Shown: in pieces, positions 35,775 to 47,253 of the stretch | How the letters are laid out: each line of letters begins with the position of its first letter | Numbering within the stretch: the first letter of the stretch is position 1 | DNA from: Gaeumannomyces sp. JS-464 | Lineage: Eukaryota; Ascomycota; Sordariomycetes; Magnaporthales; Magnaporthaceae | Direction of reading: 5' to 3' | DNA: 64,000 nt | Assembly (NCBI GenBank): GCA_002197995.1 | Contig: NGZR01000005.1 | Span: forward strand, 2,790,001-2,854,000 | Notes under the pieces: model-generated | The model's database searches: none | Told to the model about the DNA's origin: nothing | Seen by the model: the letters and a program-made list of their open reading frames with translations, nothing else | Position numbers and translations under genes: made by a program

Positions 35775-36369
35775 ATGCGGGTCACAAAGACTATCACAAT
35801 CTTCCTGGCCTCGGCCTTCACGGTCGGCGCCCTGGAACAGGCGAGCCCAAGCCAGGTCGACGGTGCGCAGACGCCCCAGACGGCCACCGTCACCTCGACG
35901 AACGCCACATCGTCCACTGCAACTCCTCGCACGCTCGCCTCCAGCGACACCGGCCTCGCGCTCAACCTCACGAGCCCCACGGGCGCCGTCACGGCCGGAC
36001 CCGGCGCCAGGGCCAACGCGACGGCCGCCTCCCGCCCTCCGACGACTCTGTCCACCGTCACCAAGGGGCCCGTGAGGACCGAGACGGCCGAGGAAAAGCG
36101 GCAGAGGGAAGAGAGGGAGGCGCCGAAGAAACGTCTCTCCGAGTGGGAGTGTGCGGACAGATGGGATCTGTGCAAGGGCGCGTGCTGGATTGGGAGCTGG
36201 TTTAGCCTGGGGCTGTCTTGTAGTAAGTTTGCTTACCCTATTCACTTACCCCCAGCACCCACCCAACACTAGGAAATCAACGGTTTGAAATAACGCCAAC
36301 GAATATACTGACCTTCCTCCTTCTTTAGTTGGATGCTTGGCCCGTCACAAATGCGGGACGCTCGGCTAG
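35775..36369 (+). CDS. Small secreted Ser/Thr-rich protein with Cys-rich C-terminus
   Basis: Exons 35775-36222 and 36329-36369 give 162 residues; the intron starts GTAAGT and ends TTTAG. The signal peptide is MRVTKTITIFLASAFTVGALE. The middle is Thr/Ala/Ser-rich with NAT/NLT/NAT sequons (likely glycosylated), followed by a charged stretch (ETAEEKRQREEREAPKK). Six cysteines cluster in the last 42 residues: WECADRWDLCKGACW, then GLSCIGCLARHKCGTLG, with two of the six encoded by the short last exon. No known domain recognised. It could be a cell-wall or effector-like protein. The intron assignment is supported because it adds a matching Cys-rich end and a stop. Confidence 0.75.
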
Positions 36370-36604
36370 TCTACTCATGGAGAGACCATATGTTGGCTTT
36401 TGTTATGATCAATAGCGCAGGCTTTAAGACCGATAATTGCATGTACAGGGGCAAACAGCCCTTTTGGAGTATGCACAAAGCGACAGGATAAGTGGGTAGA
36501 ACAGCGAGGAATCAAGTCAGTTTGCGCACTCTGCCGCTATGTTTCAGCACCCTCGAATATTCCATTGAACCACGTGGCCTGCACGAAAGGCCTCGTTAAG
36601 TGCA

Positions 36605-39528
36605 TCAGGCTGTTGAGGAGCTGGGTGGAATGTCCTCGCTAGCAGTGCCCCATGACGTGCTCTCCGCCGGGCCCAACACCAGCTCCAAGACGCCTCCCTC
36701 GGCGAAGAAGCTGTGCGTGACCCAATTCCGACGGTAGGGGGCGCCGTTCAGTGTCGCGCTCTGCACGTAGATATTCTTGTACTCGGCGTCGAAGTTGACG
36801 CCCCGCACCGTCGCCGTCTTGCCCGGTGACGCCGTTGGTGACGTTGACCTCGGGGAAGAAGGGGGGCGTTATCAGGTAGACATCCTGGCCGCTGACCGGG
36901 TACAGCCCCATCATGGCCAGGGTGCTGAAGGCGCCCATGGCGCCGCTGTCGTCGTTGCCGGGGATGCCCGCGATGGTGTCGTTGAACTGTGACGGTATGT
37001 AGTAGTGCGCAAACTTGGCGCTCAGCCCTGGCCTCCGCGCGTAGTGGAACAGGTATACGAGCAGGAAAGCCTGCTCGTCGCCCATGTACAGAAGATTCGG
37101 TGTCAGGTGAAAGTACTCTAGCCGACGGACAAAAGCGTCGGGTCCGCCCAAGGCCCCAATGAGCGTCGCCATGTCGTGCGGAGCAGCAAGGAAAGTATAA
37201 AGCCAGCTACCTCCTTCGTATGTCTCGTGGCCATTGCTATTGAGGTAGCAGGAGGTGAAGTTGTAGATGGGCTGGCAGAGACTTGGGTCTTGAAACCCAA
37301 AGGTGCCGTTGAGATACTTTGGCTGGAGCCACCCCGTCCAGCCGCTGTCCACAAAGCCAAGCGAGGTGTTGAGGATTGATGGCTGGTCCGGCTTGAAGAG
37401 GTTGAGCCAGCTGTTGGATCTTCCACGATAGATTTCGGCATCGCCAGTCTTGTTCGTGAGGCCCGCCATGAGAGCGATGCAAAAGTCGTTGTATCCGTAC
37501 TCGACAGTGCGCGAGATGGAACGAGTAAAAAGTCCGACACCATGAGGATCGAAATCATCGGCTGGGATGTACCCCAGTGTCTTCCAGCTCTGGAGGCCAC
37601 CTCTTCCCTCAACAGTCCACACAGGAGGTTGCACTACGTTTAAAAGAATGCTAGCCATCAGTAAATATCCTACAAGACTTGGGATTGCGGAGCATGAATG
37701 GGGGAAGATACCTTCGGCGTCCTTGACTATGGCTTCGTAGGCGGTCGCCCAGTCAATACCCCCACCGAGACCTTGTCTTTTGACGAAAGAGTCAACCACA
37801 ACAACATCCGCGTTGCTGCCGCCCTGGGTGTATCCTTTGCAGAGACTCATGCGGCAGTCCGGGAGATAGCCCTCGTGTCGATAAATATCCAACAGCGACC
37901 TAATCATCTGTGTCTGGCTGTGTGGATCAAGGATTGTGATCAGTGGATGGACGCTCCGGAAGGAGTCCCAAATGCAATAATACGAGTCGTAGTCTGACAG
38001 AGATGTTAGTTGTCTGGGTAAGCGCAAGCGATGTAGGAAGCAGCAAGGGCAAGATTTACATGGTTCCGTGCTTTGCCAGAGAGGATTTTCACCTGCCGTC
38101 GTGTTAGTGACCGACTTCACTCGTCTCTGCTGAGCACCTTGCCGATGTTGCATACCCGTATAATCCTGTGGCGAGATGAGTGAGCGGTACACACCAGACC
38201 AAAATGTGGTCTGGAGAGATTTGTTCACAGTGCCGCCGTCGATGGCGATCACCCCAAGCTTCTGACGCCATGCAGCCTGCGCCGTCGACAAGGTTGTGTT
38301 GAAGTCGAAATTGGAGATTTCTCGCTCGGCATTGCTGCAGGCTTGAGCTGCACTGATGAACGACATGCCGACCCTGACAAGAATCTGATCGTTGGCGGGC
38401 GCCTGGAACTGGACCCAAGCCCCAGCTGGAACTGGCGGGGAACTGACACCATCGGGGTATACTCGGAGACTTTTTGGGTCGTTCCCAGCCCTGTTATTCA
38501 TGAAGACGCCGGTATCTTGGACGACTGCCCCTTGGAAGTCGGCGCAAAAATGCAGAGTATACGTGCCAACGCCAAATGAAGGGTTGAAGGTCCCGTTGCC
38601 GGTGATTCGGCCAGTGGAAGGGTCGACGCTGATGGTGGCATTGCTCCGTGACCCTGGAAGATCGGTCAAATCGGCGAGAATAAGGGGCTTGTAAGGTAGA
38701 TCCGGGACTGGTTGTGCGCCGGTGTTCGTATTCTTGGCTTGGCCGGGAAACGTGAATCGGTAAAGTGCCGTGTGGTTGGACACAGTCATCTCGGCGTGGA
38801 TAGACGTGTTGAGAGAGACGGCGAAATATCCTGGACTCGCCTTGACCGTGCTGTTGACTTTTTGGCTGGCCCTTAGGGCTTTGGTAAAGTAGCATCTGTT
38901 CAGTTCGTCGCCAGCACATCCCGTCTGTGGAAAGATGGGAAAGTTCCCCAAGCTCGTTCCCTTGAATAACTGTTAGCATTACGGGGACCGACTGTGGTGT
39001 TCATGGTGCAGCGATGGTATCCTACGCCTCCGGTGCCAGAATCATGCATATGACTGAAGCCGGTGACTAGCGTTTATCTGTTAGTGTGGGTACACTTCAT
39101 TGTCCAGTCGCCGTAGATCCAACAGCAACATGAGCTAACGAGGCCCACGAAGTTCTGTATCTGTTTTCCCAGCCTAAAACTCAGTATGGCGACTTACTCA
39201 AATTATCCCCCGTCGAGTAGCCACCTGCAGACAGTCAGCTCGTGACCAAGTTCACAACCCATACACATTTACTTGCCTTGGTTCTCAGTGTCGACATCGG
39301 CCACGGCTTTGGCCATGCCAAACGGCAGCGTTGCTCCCGGGAACACATGGCCTAAAAGGAGTCAGCCTCCTACGCATCATACGAGCGCAAAATGGCATCA
39401 GGGGGACAACCTCCGTTTGTTGTTCCGATCAAGGGATCGATATAGTCAAATACGTCGAAGCCAGGCTTGGGGCCTTGGCCATATACCACTGGCAAGGCAA
39501 GGGCGGCCAAGATCCATAATAGAGACAT
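36605..39528 (-). CDS. GH92 alpha-1,2-mannosidase, secreted
   Basis: Calcium-dependent exo-alpha-mannosidase family that trims mannans and N-glycans. The signal peptide is MSLLWILAALALPVVYG, then DVFDYIDPLIGTTNGG. Early exons: 39528-39411, 39351-39277, 39224-39198 (27 bp) and 39066-39026 (41 bp), then a long exon from 38960. At least three further introns interrupt the frame (DYTG/ENPLWQSTEP, STEPY/YDSYYC, KDAE/VQPPVW). The intron after ENQ is GC-AG (CAAG/GCAAGT). Landmarks: GHVFPGATLPFGMAK, GFSHMHDSGTGG, YYCIWDSFRSVHPL, GNDDSGAMGAFSTLAMMGLYPV and PPFFPEVNVTNG. One extra base at 36822-36824 moves the frame; the true end reads VNFDAEYKNIYVQSATLNG and stops at 36605. Confidence 0.9.
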
Positions 39529-40477
39529 GACTTAATCTGGACCGCGTATTCGCTTGAATAGAGGAAAGTGTCAAAGTTCCAGACCGGGGAAGGGGGAGGA
39601 GCTGGCGACTTTGTTCAAGTATCCTTTCTATGGCGGACTAGGAATGAGGGGATGGTAGAAGGGATGCAACGCTCTGCTGTTCTCCGCAGATAGAATGTCA
39701 CACAAACGTCACCTGCTCCTTCACGCGGGGTTTTGGCCAAGGTCTCCGTCTCGCAGGAGGAATACCCTGCCGGTGTACGAAGCAAAGGATACTGCGGACA
39801 GAAAGACAGCCGGAGACCAGAGCCGAAGCCGAGGCTAACGCTGGAGGTAGCGGGTGCTAGCCGACATGCCGTTCACCAGTCGCGTGGTTTGACATGTTAG
39901 GGATTGGGCCGAAGAACAAACCCGACTGGCTGCAAGCAGAGATTGTTCCTGGTAGTCTGGCAGTACTCGCTAGTTTATCCCGCTGCTTGTGAGTTGTCCG
40001 AAAGACATCATGTCAGTCTGGACTGAACCCATGGCGGGACGATGAGGGACAAACATGTGGCCTAGGGGGGCCGAGTCAAGAAGGTTCATGAGCGGGTGAG
40101 GATAGTCGCCGGTGAGGCGCCCTCGATCCACATGGAGCCAGTAGGTTGCATCGTGTATTGAGGGAGAGTCAGGGGGCACAATTCGCAATGCAGGATGATG
40201 TCGTCTCTCGGCCGACAGCTTCGTGCCGTGGTGCCCGTTGTGTTGGCTGTTGGCGCCGCAGATTGAATTGTTTGGGGTCTCAAGCCACATGCAGGGCTTT
40301 GTGGGCCCAAGCCCCACGTAGGTACCCCACACCATGGAAGATCCCTGTCGGTCTTATCTTATCATCTCGATTTTTTTTTTTCGTTCCCATTTTCTCGGTT
40401 TTCTATTTTCCCACAACTGTCGGTGCTTCACGCGACCGCCCCTCGTTTCCCAGACTCCGACCTGGACAGAAGCCACA
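39529..40477. other. Shared promoter of divergent GH92 and helicase genes
   Basis: About 950 bp between a leftward and a rightward gene. A T-rich tract (40371-40381) is about 100 bp ahead of the helicase ATG, and GGTACC is at 40320-40325. No gene seen. Confidence 0.5.
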
Positions 40478-41585
40478 ATGTCCGCAGGGAAGAAACACAG
40501 TCGCTCCGACGGCGATCGCGAGAGCGAACCGCTAGCCAAAAAGGCCAAAACCGACCCTACGCCGACAATGGCACCGAAAGCGAGCAGCCGACGGTGACAA
40601 AGGAGAAGCGGAAAAAGGACAAGAAGGAGGAGAAGGAAAAGAAGGATAAGGAAGCAAGAAGGGAAAAGAAGGAGAGGAAACTAAAGAAGGAGGAGAAGAA
40701 GCGCGCCGAGAGTCAGTCGGACGATCCAGAGCCGGCCGCCGCGGCCACAGAAGAGAGCGCCCCCGCCGACACTACCCCGGAGGTCGAGGTGCCGGTGGCG
40801 GAGGAGGGGGAGGCAGCTCCCAAGGCGAAGGTGAAGAAGGAGAAAAAGGACAAGAAAGAAAAGAAGGATAAGAAGAGCAAAAGGGAAAAGAAAGCGAAGG
40901 AGTCCGCAGACGATGCTGACAGCACCCAGAGCCCCGCGAACGGTGTCGCGAACGGGGCGGCGAACGGGGTCGTCGCGCGCGACTCGACCTACGTCTACAA
41001 GCAAACCGACGCTTTGACAACGCTGCCCGAGTCCGAGATCAAGGACTTCATGGCCGCCCAACAGGTTGTCATATCAGAGCCCTCATCCACGACCACACAT
41101 CGCCCGATCCTCAAGTTCGACCAGCTGCCAGCTTCTCCGCTCATCGCCAAGTCACCCTTCGCCGGCTTCAGCGCCCGACCCCGATCCAGTCCGCCTCGTG
41201 GCCGTACTCGCTCTCGGGCCGCGACGTCGTCGGCATTGCCGAGACCGGCTCCGGCAAGACACTCGCCTTCTCCGTGCCCTGCGTCGAGGCCCTCAAGTCC
41301 CTTCCAGCCGAAGCCCGCCCGAAGCCCTCCAAGGGTAATAGGGCTCCGCCAGCGCGCTCGCCGTCGTCGTCTCGCCGACCCGCGAGCTCGCCATGCAGAC
41401 GCACGCCGCCCTCGCCAAGCTTGCCGCCCTCGTCGGCCTCTCGCCGTCTGCCTGTTTGGCGGCTCGCCCAAGGACGAGCAACGCGCACTGCTGCCGCAAG
41501 GGCGCCGACATCATCGTCGCCACCCCGGGCCGCCTCAAGGACTTCCTGTCGGATGGCACCGCCGACCTCTCGGCCGCCCGCTTTG

Positions 41586-41618
<33 letters not shown>

Positions 41619-42506
41619 AGGGCTTCGAGGACGACGTCAAGCTGATCCTGGGCCTGTGCCCGGAGCGCGGCCGCCGCCAGACCCTCATGTTCACCGCCAC
41701 CTGGCCCGCCAGCGTCCGCGGCCTAGCCGAGACCTTCATGGTCGACCCCGTCAAGATCACCATCGGCGGCAAGACGCGCGCCGGCGCCGACGGCGAGGAG
41801 GGCAGCGGCAACGGCGTCGTCGAGCTGCAGGCCAACTCGCGCATCTCGCAACGCGTCGAGGTCGTCAACCCCTGGGACAAGGAGAACAGGCTGGTGCAGC
41901 TGCTCGCCGAGGCCCAGAAGGGCAAGGGCAAGAACGACCGCATCCTCGTATTTTGTCTGTACAAAAAGGAGGCCGTTCGTGTCGAGAACCACCTTCAGCG
42001 CAAGGGTATCAAGGTGGCTAGCATCCACGGTGACCTGAAGCAGGAGCAGAGGACGCAGAGTCTGGAGGCGTTCAAGGCCGGCACGACGAGTGTCCTGGTC
42101 GCTACCGATGTTGCCGCTCGTGGTCTAGACATCCCTGAGGTCAAGCTTGTGATCAATGTCACGGTAAGTGCCCCGCAGCTCGGACTACCTTACCCTCTTG
42201 TGAATTTCCCGTTGCTGATCATGGGATGATTTTCTTCAGTTCCCCTTGACCATCGAGGACTACGTCCACCGCATTGGCCGGACTGGTCGTGCTGGCAAGG
42301 CCGGCCAGGCCATCACTCTCTTTACCGAGCACGACAAGGCGCACTCGGGCAGTCTTGTCAACGTCCTCAAGGGTGCCAACCAACCGGTGCCTGAGGAGCT
42401 GCTCAAGTTTGGCACGACCGTCAAGAAGAAGGCCCACGATACCTACGGCGCTTTCTTCAAGGATGTTGATTTGAGCCAGAAGGGCAAGAAGATTACGTTC
42501 GACTAA
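40478..42506 (+). CDS. DBP3: DEAD-box RNA helicase Dbp3, several frame breaks
   Basis: Nucleolar ATP-dependent helicase for 60S ribosome assembly. Exons 40478-42163 and 42240-42506. The start is [20 protein letters not shown], then a very Lys/Glu-rich tail ([17 protein letters not shown]). Core motifs can be read across three frames: Q-motif region [27 protein letters not shown] (I), [10 protein letters not shown] (Ia), ATPGRLKDF (Ib), VLDEADRML (II), FTATWPASV (III), [20 protein letters not shown] (V) and [13 protein letters not shown] (VI), ending KKITFD. Breaks: one base lost near 40558, 41174-41176, 41341-41343 and 41441-41446, and one gained near 41494. The net change is three bases, restoring 652 codons. 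With all motifs intact this is most likely an assembly problem, not gene decay. The C-terminus after the intron matches Dbp3 ([13 protein letters not shown]). Confidence 0.9.
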
Positions 42507-42837
42507 AAATGACCCCTATGTTCACTCGACAGGGGTATGGGGATTGCATCATATAAATCTGGGACTTGGGGTCTTCATGATTGAGCAAAGCAAAAGTTTT
42601 GGGTTATGTTTCCGGTTCTTGGGATTCGTCCGTTACTTGCCGGATGCCTGTTGGCTCCGTCCTCTAGCTGTCTCAAAGCATTGCCGCAGGAATTGCCGTT
42701 CGCCGATTGCCCTGCACAGCGTTTGTTAGACTTGGGGTTTCTAGACTTGCTTGTTTGGTCATAGAATAAGACGTGACGATCTAGAACTTGCGGTTCGAGA
42801 GTCGATGGAGCAGCGTAAAAACCAGAAGGGATGAAAC
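42507..42837. other. Region between convergent genes
   Basis: 3' flanks of DBP3 and RFT1. Nothing recognised. Confidence 0.5.
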
Positions 42838-44568
42838 TCACACTAATGCGATAAACACAATGGCAACACCAGCGATCTTGACAAGCTCGATCACGATTTG
42901 CTTGACGGCGAGACTGGGCAGAGGAGAGCCGCCGACAACAGCGCGCGCAACTTGGTTCGCGACGGCGGCTGCTCCTATCGTGAGAGAGCTCGGACGGACC
43001 TCGGCGAGATCAAACTTGACCCCGGCCCTGGAAAAGTAGCGGGAGATGAAGCCGGCGCACCACAGGATGCGACAAGCCATGTTGATGGAGTTTGCGACAA
43101 CGAGGCCACGGGCGTCCCAGCTGAGCACGCGCAAAAAGACAAAGCCGGCAGCGCCAAAGGCGAGCGAAAAGACGCCCATCCAGGCGCTCTGCAGACGCAC
43201 CTCGGCCTCGGTGGCTACTGAAGCCACAAAGGATTCGGCGACGCCATTGGCAGCCAGCAGGGGCACGTAGAGCGCGTAGGCCGCCAGGGCGGCGCCGGCG
43301 CCCGACGCGGCCCAGCGTGGGCCGGCCACTAGGCTTACTAGCAGAGGCGCGGCGGTGGGGCCCACGGCGACCACGATGACAGAGAAGATGGAGTAGAGCT
43401 TGAGAAGAACGGTGAGATCGGCGCTGGCCTTGCGGGCGGCGGCCTTCTCCAGTTCCTTTTTATCGTTGCCGATGCTCTTGTCGGTGGCACTGGGGCCCTG
43501 CTTTGATAGGAGTCGGCTGAAGTAGGAGCGGCTACTCTCCTCGATGGGCTGGAATACAAGACGAGCCACCAGGCCGCCGTAGTTGTTTGCCAGCGCGTAG
43601 ATGCCCTGGGCAGTGGGTGTTGAGAGTGCAGTGACGAGAAGAGTGTCTCCTTGCGTCAGGAGATGCTTGAACAGACTCTGCGCGATCATGCTCCGGGCCA
43701 AGTACAGCGTGGGCCGGTAGAAGAACGACATGGCATATGGTGAAGACGAGGAGGAAGTGGTGGCCAGTTTCTTTGGCAGCAGTGAGAAGCCTTCCTTGCC
43801 AGCAAGCACCATGCCATACCAGCCATAGACGGCCAGCAGCACGATGCCGTAACTGAGCTGGCCGAGCGCAAAGGGGAGGACACCAGCCTCGATCCTGAGC
43901 CGAGAGGCGGTCACGGCGGAGCCGAGCGTGATGATGCAGCGCGCAAAGGTTGCGGTGGACTCGGCGGTGGCGCGGGCGCCGAACTGCAGCCGGGTCTGCA
44001 TCACGACGAAGGCCGGCTCCGAAAGCAGCTCTATCATGGCCGCCACGGCATAGATGAAGAAGGAGGGAAGCAGGAAGGGTGTCGACGCCAGGGTCTCGCG
44101 GTCGACCGAACCCAGGTACAGGACGCCCAGCAGACCCGCCGAGACGAGGCCAAGGAGGATGGAGATGTACGAGAGGTTCACCACCGCCTGCGTGGTTCGG
44201 GCTCGTGCGGTGTCTGCCGTCGCCGGAGGCCGAGGGCCCTGGCCGTGTGGTGGTGTGGTGGTTGCATCAGCTTTGGCGCTGCTGACCTTGCCGTCATCTT
44301 CACGTGCGTCTGCGTCTTGCGCATCCCCCTGGCGCTGGATGGCCACGCGGAGGCTCTCTCTGGCGAAGAAGAGGACAGAGAGGTAGTAGACCTCAAGCTG
44401 GGTTGACACGCCAAGGAGCTGAGCAGTCAAGAAGCGCAGCAGGAGCTGATTGGCGATGAAGGTGATGGCGCGTGAGACGACCTGTAGTAGGATCAGGAGC
44501 GACGCGCCACGTAATGCGCCGGAGGCGGCCGGGCTACCGAGGGGGGTGGCTTCTTTTTCACTGGCCAT
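42838..44568 (-). CDS. RFT1: Rft1, lipid-linked oligosaccharide flippase-like protein
   Basis: Multi-pass ER membrane protein needed for N-glycosylation and associated with translocation of Man5GlcNAc2-PP-dolichol. A single exon of 576 residues with no break. The start MASEKEATPLGSPAASGAL at 44568 fits the family; the frame stays open 340 bp further upstream, but that part has no family features. Landmarks: GASLLILLQVVSRAITFIANQ then LLRFL, QLEVYYLSVLFFARESLRVAIQRQ, ARTTQAVVNLSYISILLG, EPAFVVMQTRLQFGARATAES, LTQGDTLLVTAL, QGIYALANNYGGLVARLVFQP followed by EESSRSYFSRLL, and VFLRVLSWDARGLVVANSINM. An acidic loop (QDADAREDDGKVSSAKADAT) after the second helix is variable in the family. Confidence 0.93.
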   Translation of the reverse strand: MASEKEATPLGSPAASGALRGASLLILLQVVSRAITFIANQLLLRFLTAQLLGVSTQLEVYYLSVLFFARESLRVAIQRQGDAQDADAREDDGKVSSAKADATTTPPHGQGPRPPATADTARARTTQAVVNLSYISILLGLVSAGLLGVLYLGSVDRETLASTPFLLPSFFIYAVAAMIELLSEPAFVVMQTRLQFGARATAESTATFARCIITLGSAVTASRLRIEAGVLPFALGQLSYGIVLLAVYGWYGMVLAGKEGFSLLPKKLATTSSSSSPYAMSFFYRPTLYLARSMIAQSLFKHLLTQGDTLLVTALSTPTAQGIYALANNYGGLVARLVFQPIEESSRSYFSRLLSKQGPSATDKSIGNDKKELEKAAARKASADLTVLLKLYSIFSVIVVAVGPTAAPLLVSLVAGPRWAASGAGAALAAYALYVPLLAANGVAESFVASVATEAEVRLQSAWMGVFSLAFGAAGFVFLRVLSWDARGLVVANSINMACRILWCAGFISRYFSRAGVKFDLAEVRPSSLTIGAAAVANQVARAVVGGSPLPSLAVKQIVIELVKIAGVAIVFIALV

Positions 44569-45411
44569 TATCGTTGCCCATTCCCGCAGGCAATAGTGTG
44601 TGGTTGAAAAAGGGCGCGTAAAAGGTGATGAGTCAAAGGCACGGGTGACGTGTGATGTCAGTCGGTGCTCCAAGTTAGGTATTCTGGCCACAGTGGTGCT
44701 CAGCGCTGCGGTCGCACAGTTGGCGGGGCTTGTGGCACAGTCACCCCGGGCCAACTCGACGACGTGTGCGCCGTGGCTGATCACTGTCAGTTGGACGATC
44801 CGCCCCAGTTTCAATGGTTGCAGCCACCTGCCCGACGGCATCATGGATGCTAATTTTATTCCTTTATTCAACCTATGTTCGTGCAACAATCCATTCATGG
44901 TAGGACTCACACCCTCATCGCCTTAATTCCGGTCTCCCGTTGATACCCTCCAGGATGGAGGTAGCACCGTATCGTTATTCCAGTCGTATTTAACATGCAG
45001 GCGTGATGTCCGCTGCTCCGAGACTACACCACCGAGAAATCGGGTTTGTCTTGGTGCTCACTTCAATCCCGAATCATAGCACTGACGTTGGCGGTTGCTA
45101 CCTGTCCCCTGCTGACTCTCGTCACATCAAAAGATTCGAGGTATAAAAGACATCCCGATCCGACCAACAAGCGTTCCAACCCTGGCATCTGCAGCCTCCG
45201 TCGGATAATAATACATACACTTTCATCTTGAACAATTTTCTCCACGCGAGCCATCGATACCCCACCGGCTGTTGGTGGTTTGCGGGGAAGAAAGGCATCT
45301 GCATTAGAAACCATCTCCCTTCTCGAGAGTGTGTATCCACTGCAGTGCACTCGCGGGCCCCGAACCCAGGCCACCGGCTACACTCATCTCCACCCCTATC
45401 AAGCATCCAAG
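44569..45411. other. Intergenic region
   Basis: RFT1 promoter side and the 5' side of the SDR pseudogene. Several short frames, no motif. It marks the left border of the accessory block. Confidence 0.45.
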
Positions 45412-46535
45412 ATGGTCGGATCTAAGGACCTTCCGCCCTCGAGCCGCTCATTTCCAGTGACCTTCCTACTCAACCAGTTCTGCACCAAGCCGCAATGACC
45501 CCCGGCTGGCACCGGCATGTCCGGGAAGACCGCCATTGTGACAGGATCCAACGTCGGTCTCGGTTATGAGGCGGCATCACAGCTCCTTGGGATGCGCCTC
45601 TCCCGTCTCATTCTAGCCGTCCGCTCCACCGACAAAGGCGAGGCCGCCACGGCCAAGTTCCGCGCGGCCCACCCGTCCGCCGAGATCGCCGTGTGGCACC
45701 TCGACGTGTGCTGGTACGAGTCTGTCACGGCGTTTGCCCGCCGCGTCGAGGCCCAGCTGTCGCACGTCGACTTCGTACTCCTCAATGCTGGATTGTCTCC
45801 AACCTCCTTCCGCTTGGTCGAGGCCGCAGACGGGGCGTCCAAGCACGAGGAGGCCCTACAGGTCAACTATGTATCAACAATGCTCCCCGCCGTTTTGCTT
45901 CTGCCGATCCTCAAGACGAAGAAGACCGTGTCTGGCGGCGCCCCGAGGCTGAGCATCGTCAGCACCGGCCTCACCGTGGCAGCCAGTCTAAAAACACAAG
46001 CCAGATCCCCCTTCTACCGTCTCTTGACAGCCCGGAGACGTTCGACTGCGATGAGGCGTACCGTGTTCTAAACTCCTAGGCCAGATGTTTCTGTGGAAGC
46101 TTGTCGACCATGTCCCGGCGGAGCATGTTGTATCAACCTTCCGACCCCGGCTTGACCAAGGGCACAGATCTGTTGAAGGATAGGCTAGACGCGCTTCCGG
46201 CTCCCCTGAAGTTCTTTGCGGACATTACAGGCAGATCTCCCAGGGACAGAGCTTCGTATCTCGTGGACGGCCTTGTTACCCAAGGACCCGAATCTCATGG
46301 AGCCTTCTTGCTGGGGTGGAAGATGCATCCGTAAGTTTTTCCCGCTGATTACGGCTCCTATTGTGACCACGAGCGTGGAAGCTGATCATCTGACTCCCTC
46401 CTATGGTTTAGCTTTAACAAAATGCTATATACTTCGGAGGGTAACACACTTATCCAGCGTGTTTGGGACGAGACTCTTGCTGAGCTCGAGTTCGCGGGTG
46501 TCCGGGGGGTCATTGAGTCCATGAGCAAGGCGTAG
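45412..46535 (+). pseudogene. Short-chain dehydrogenase (retinol-dehydrogenase-like), broken
   Basis: Fungal SDR with the start MVGSKDLPPSSRSFPVTFLL and then FCTKPQ, an in-frame TGA at 45496-45498 (where homologues commonly have Trp), and then PPAGTGMSGKTAIVTGSNVG with the T-G-x-x-x-G-x-G cofactor site and LILAVRS. The N-N-A-G element appears as LLNAGLS. The frame then shifts near 45990 (toward SQIPLLPSLDSPETFD) and near 46070, where LLGQMFLWKLVDHVPAEHVV resumes; the expected catalytic Y-x-x-x-K between them is not readable (YRVLNS). It shifts again near 46138 (SDPGLTKGTD). An intron (46332 to about 46411) precedes the last exon ending VRGVIESMSKA. A nonsense codon, three shifts and a damaged catalytic stretch make real decay more likely here than for the housekeeping genes. 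Confidence 0.72.
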
Positions 46536-47253
46536 TCGGAGCAATGGTTGTTGCGAGTGCCCCCGGACACAGCAAGGCAACAAGTCGAACATTGTGTGTC
46601 GTGGCATGCAGCCATTAATTCTGGACCTTGTATTATTACCTAGCTGGAAGATGTGGGCAAGATTATCAGTATTACAGCCGACCTCAGGTCTATCACTCAC
46701 ACTCTTCATAGGCGCGTAGCCGAGCCCAACAGCCCTCGTTTTGACGGTGAGATATCGGGCGCCGTGCAGCTTTGCAGTCTGCCGGAGTCGGGCTCGGCCC
46801 GCGTTCTTGGCTACGTCTCCTCAAATTACCGGCGCGCCGGCTTCGTTCCGAGGTGGGGATGCCATGCAAGCACTAGCGATCGCGTCTCTAGCCTTTTATC
46901 CATGCAGCATGATCCATCCGCTCAGAACAGCAGGTGGATCAGGGCCATAGCTAAAACGGATTCCCTATCACGATTCTGAGAGAATCTAGAAGATCCTCAT
47001 TTCAGTGCTGGGCAACATGGGCTCAAAGGTCGTCGTCTCAGTCACCTACAATCAGCGAGATGCCCATGCCATCAGCCGAAAAATGCTCAAGCCGGGGGAG
47101 AATATTAAGGAGACATGCTCCACTCTGTGGGGAGACTCATCTGGGATCCAGCGGGTCGGGTAGTCTCTCTTGTATAAATGTTTGCCCTGGGACAGCCTGC
47201 CGCGATCGTGCCAAATGAGTCCATTGCATATAACCACCTTCGAACCAAGTAAC
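46536..47253. other. Degenerate region between two broken genes
   Basis: Has short protein-like stretches in + frames (for example 46653-46979 and 47017-47163) that I cannot assign. They may be remains of another gene. No intact start or stop pair is convincing. Confidence 0.35.
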
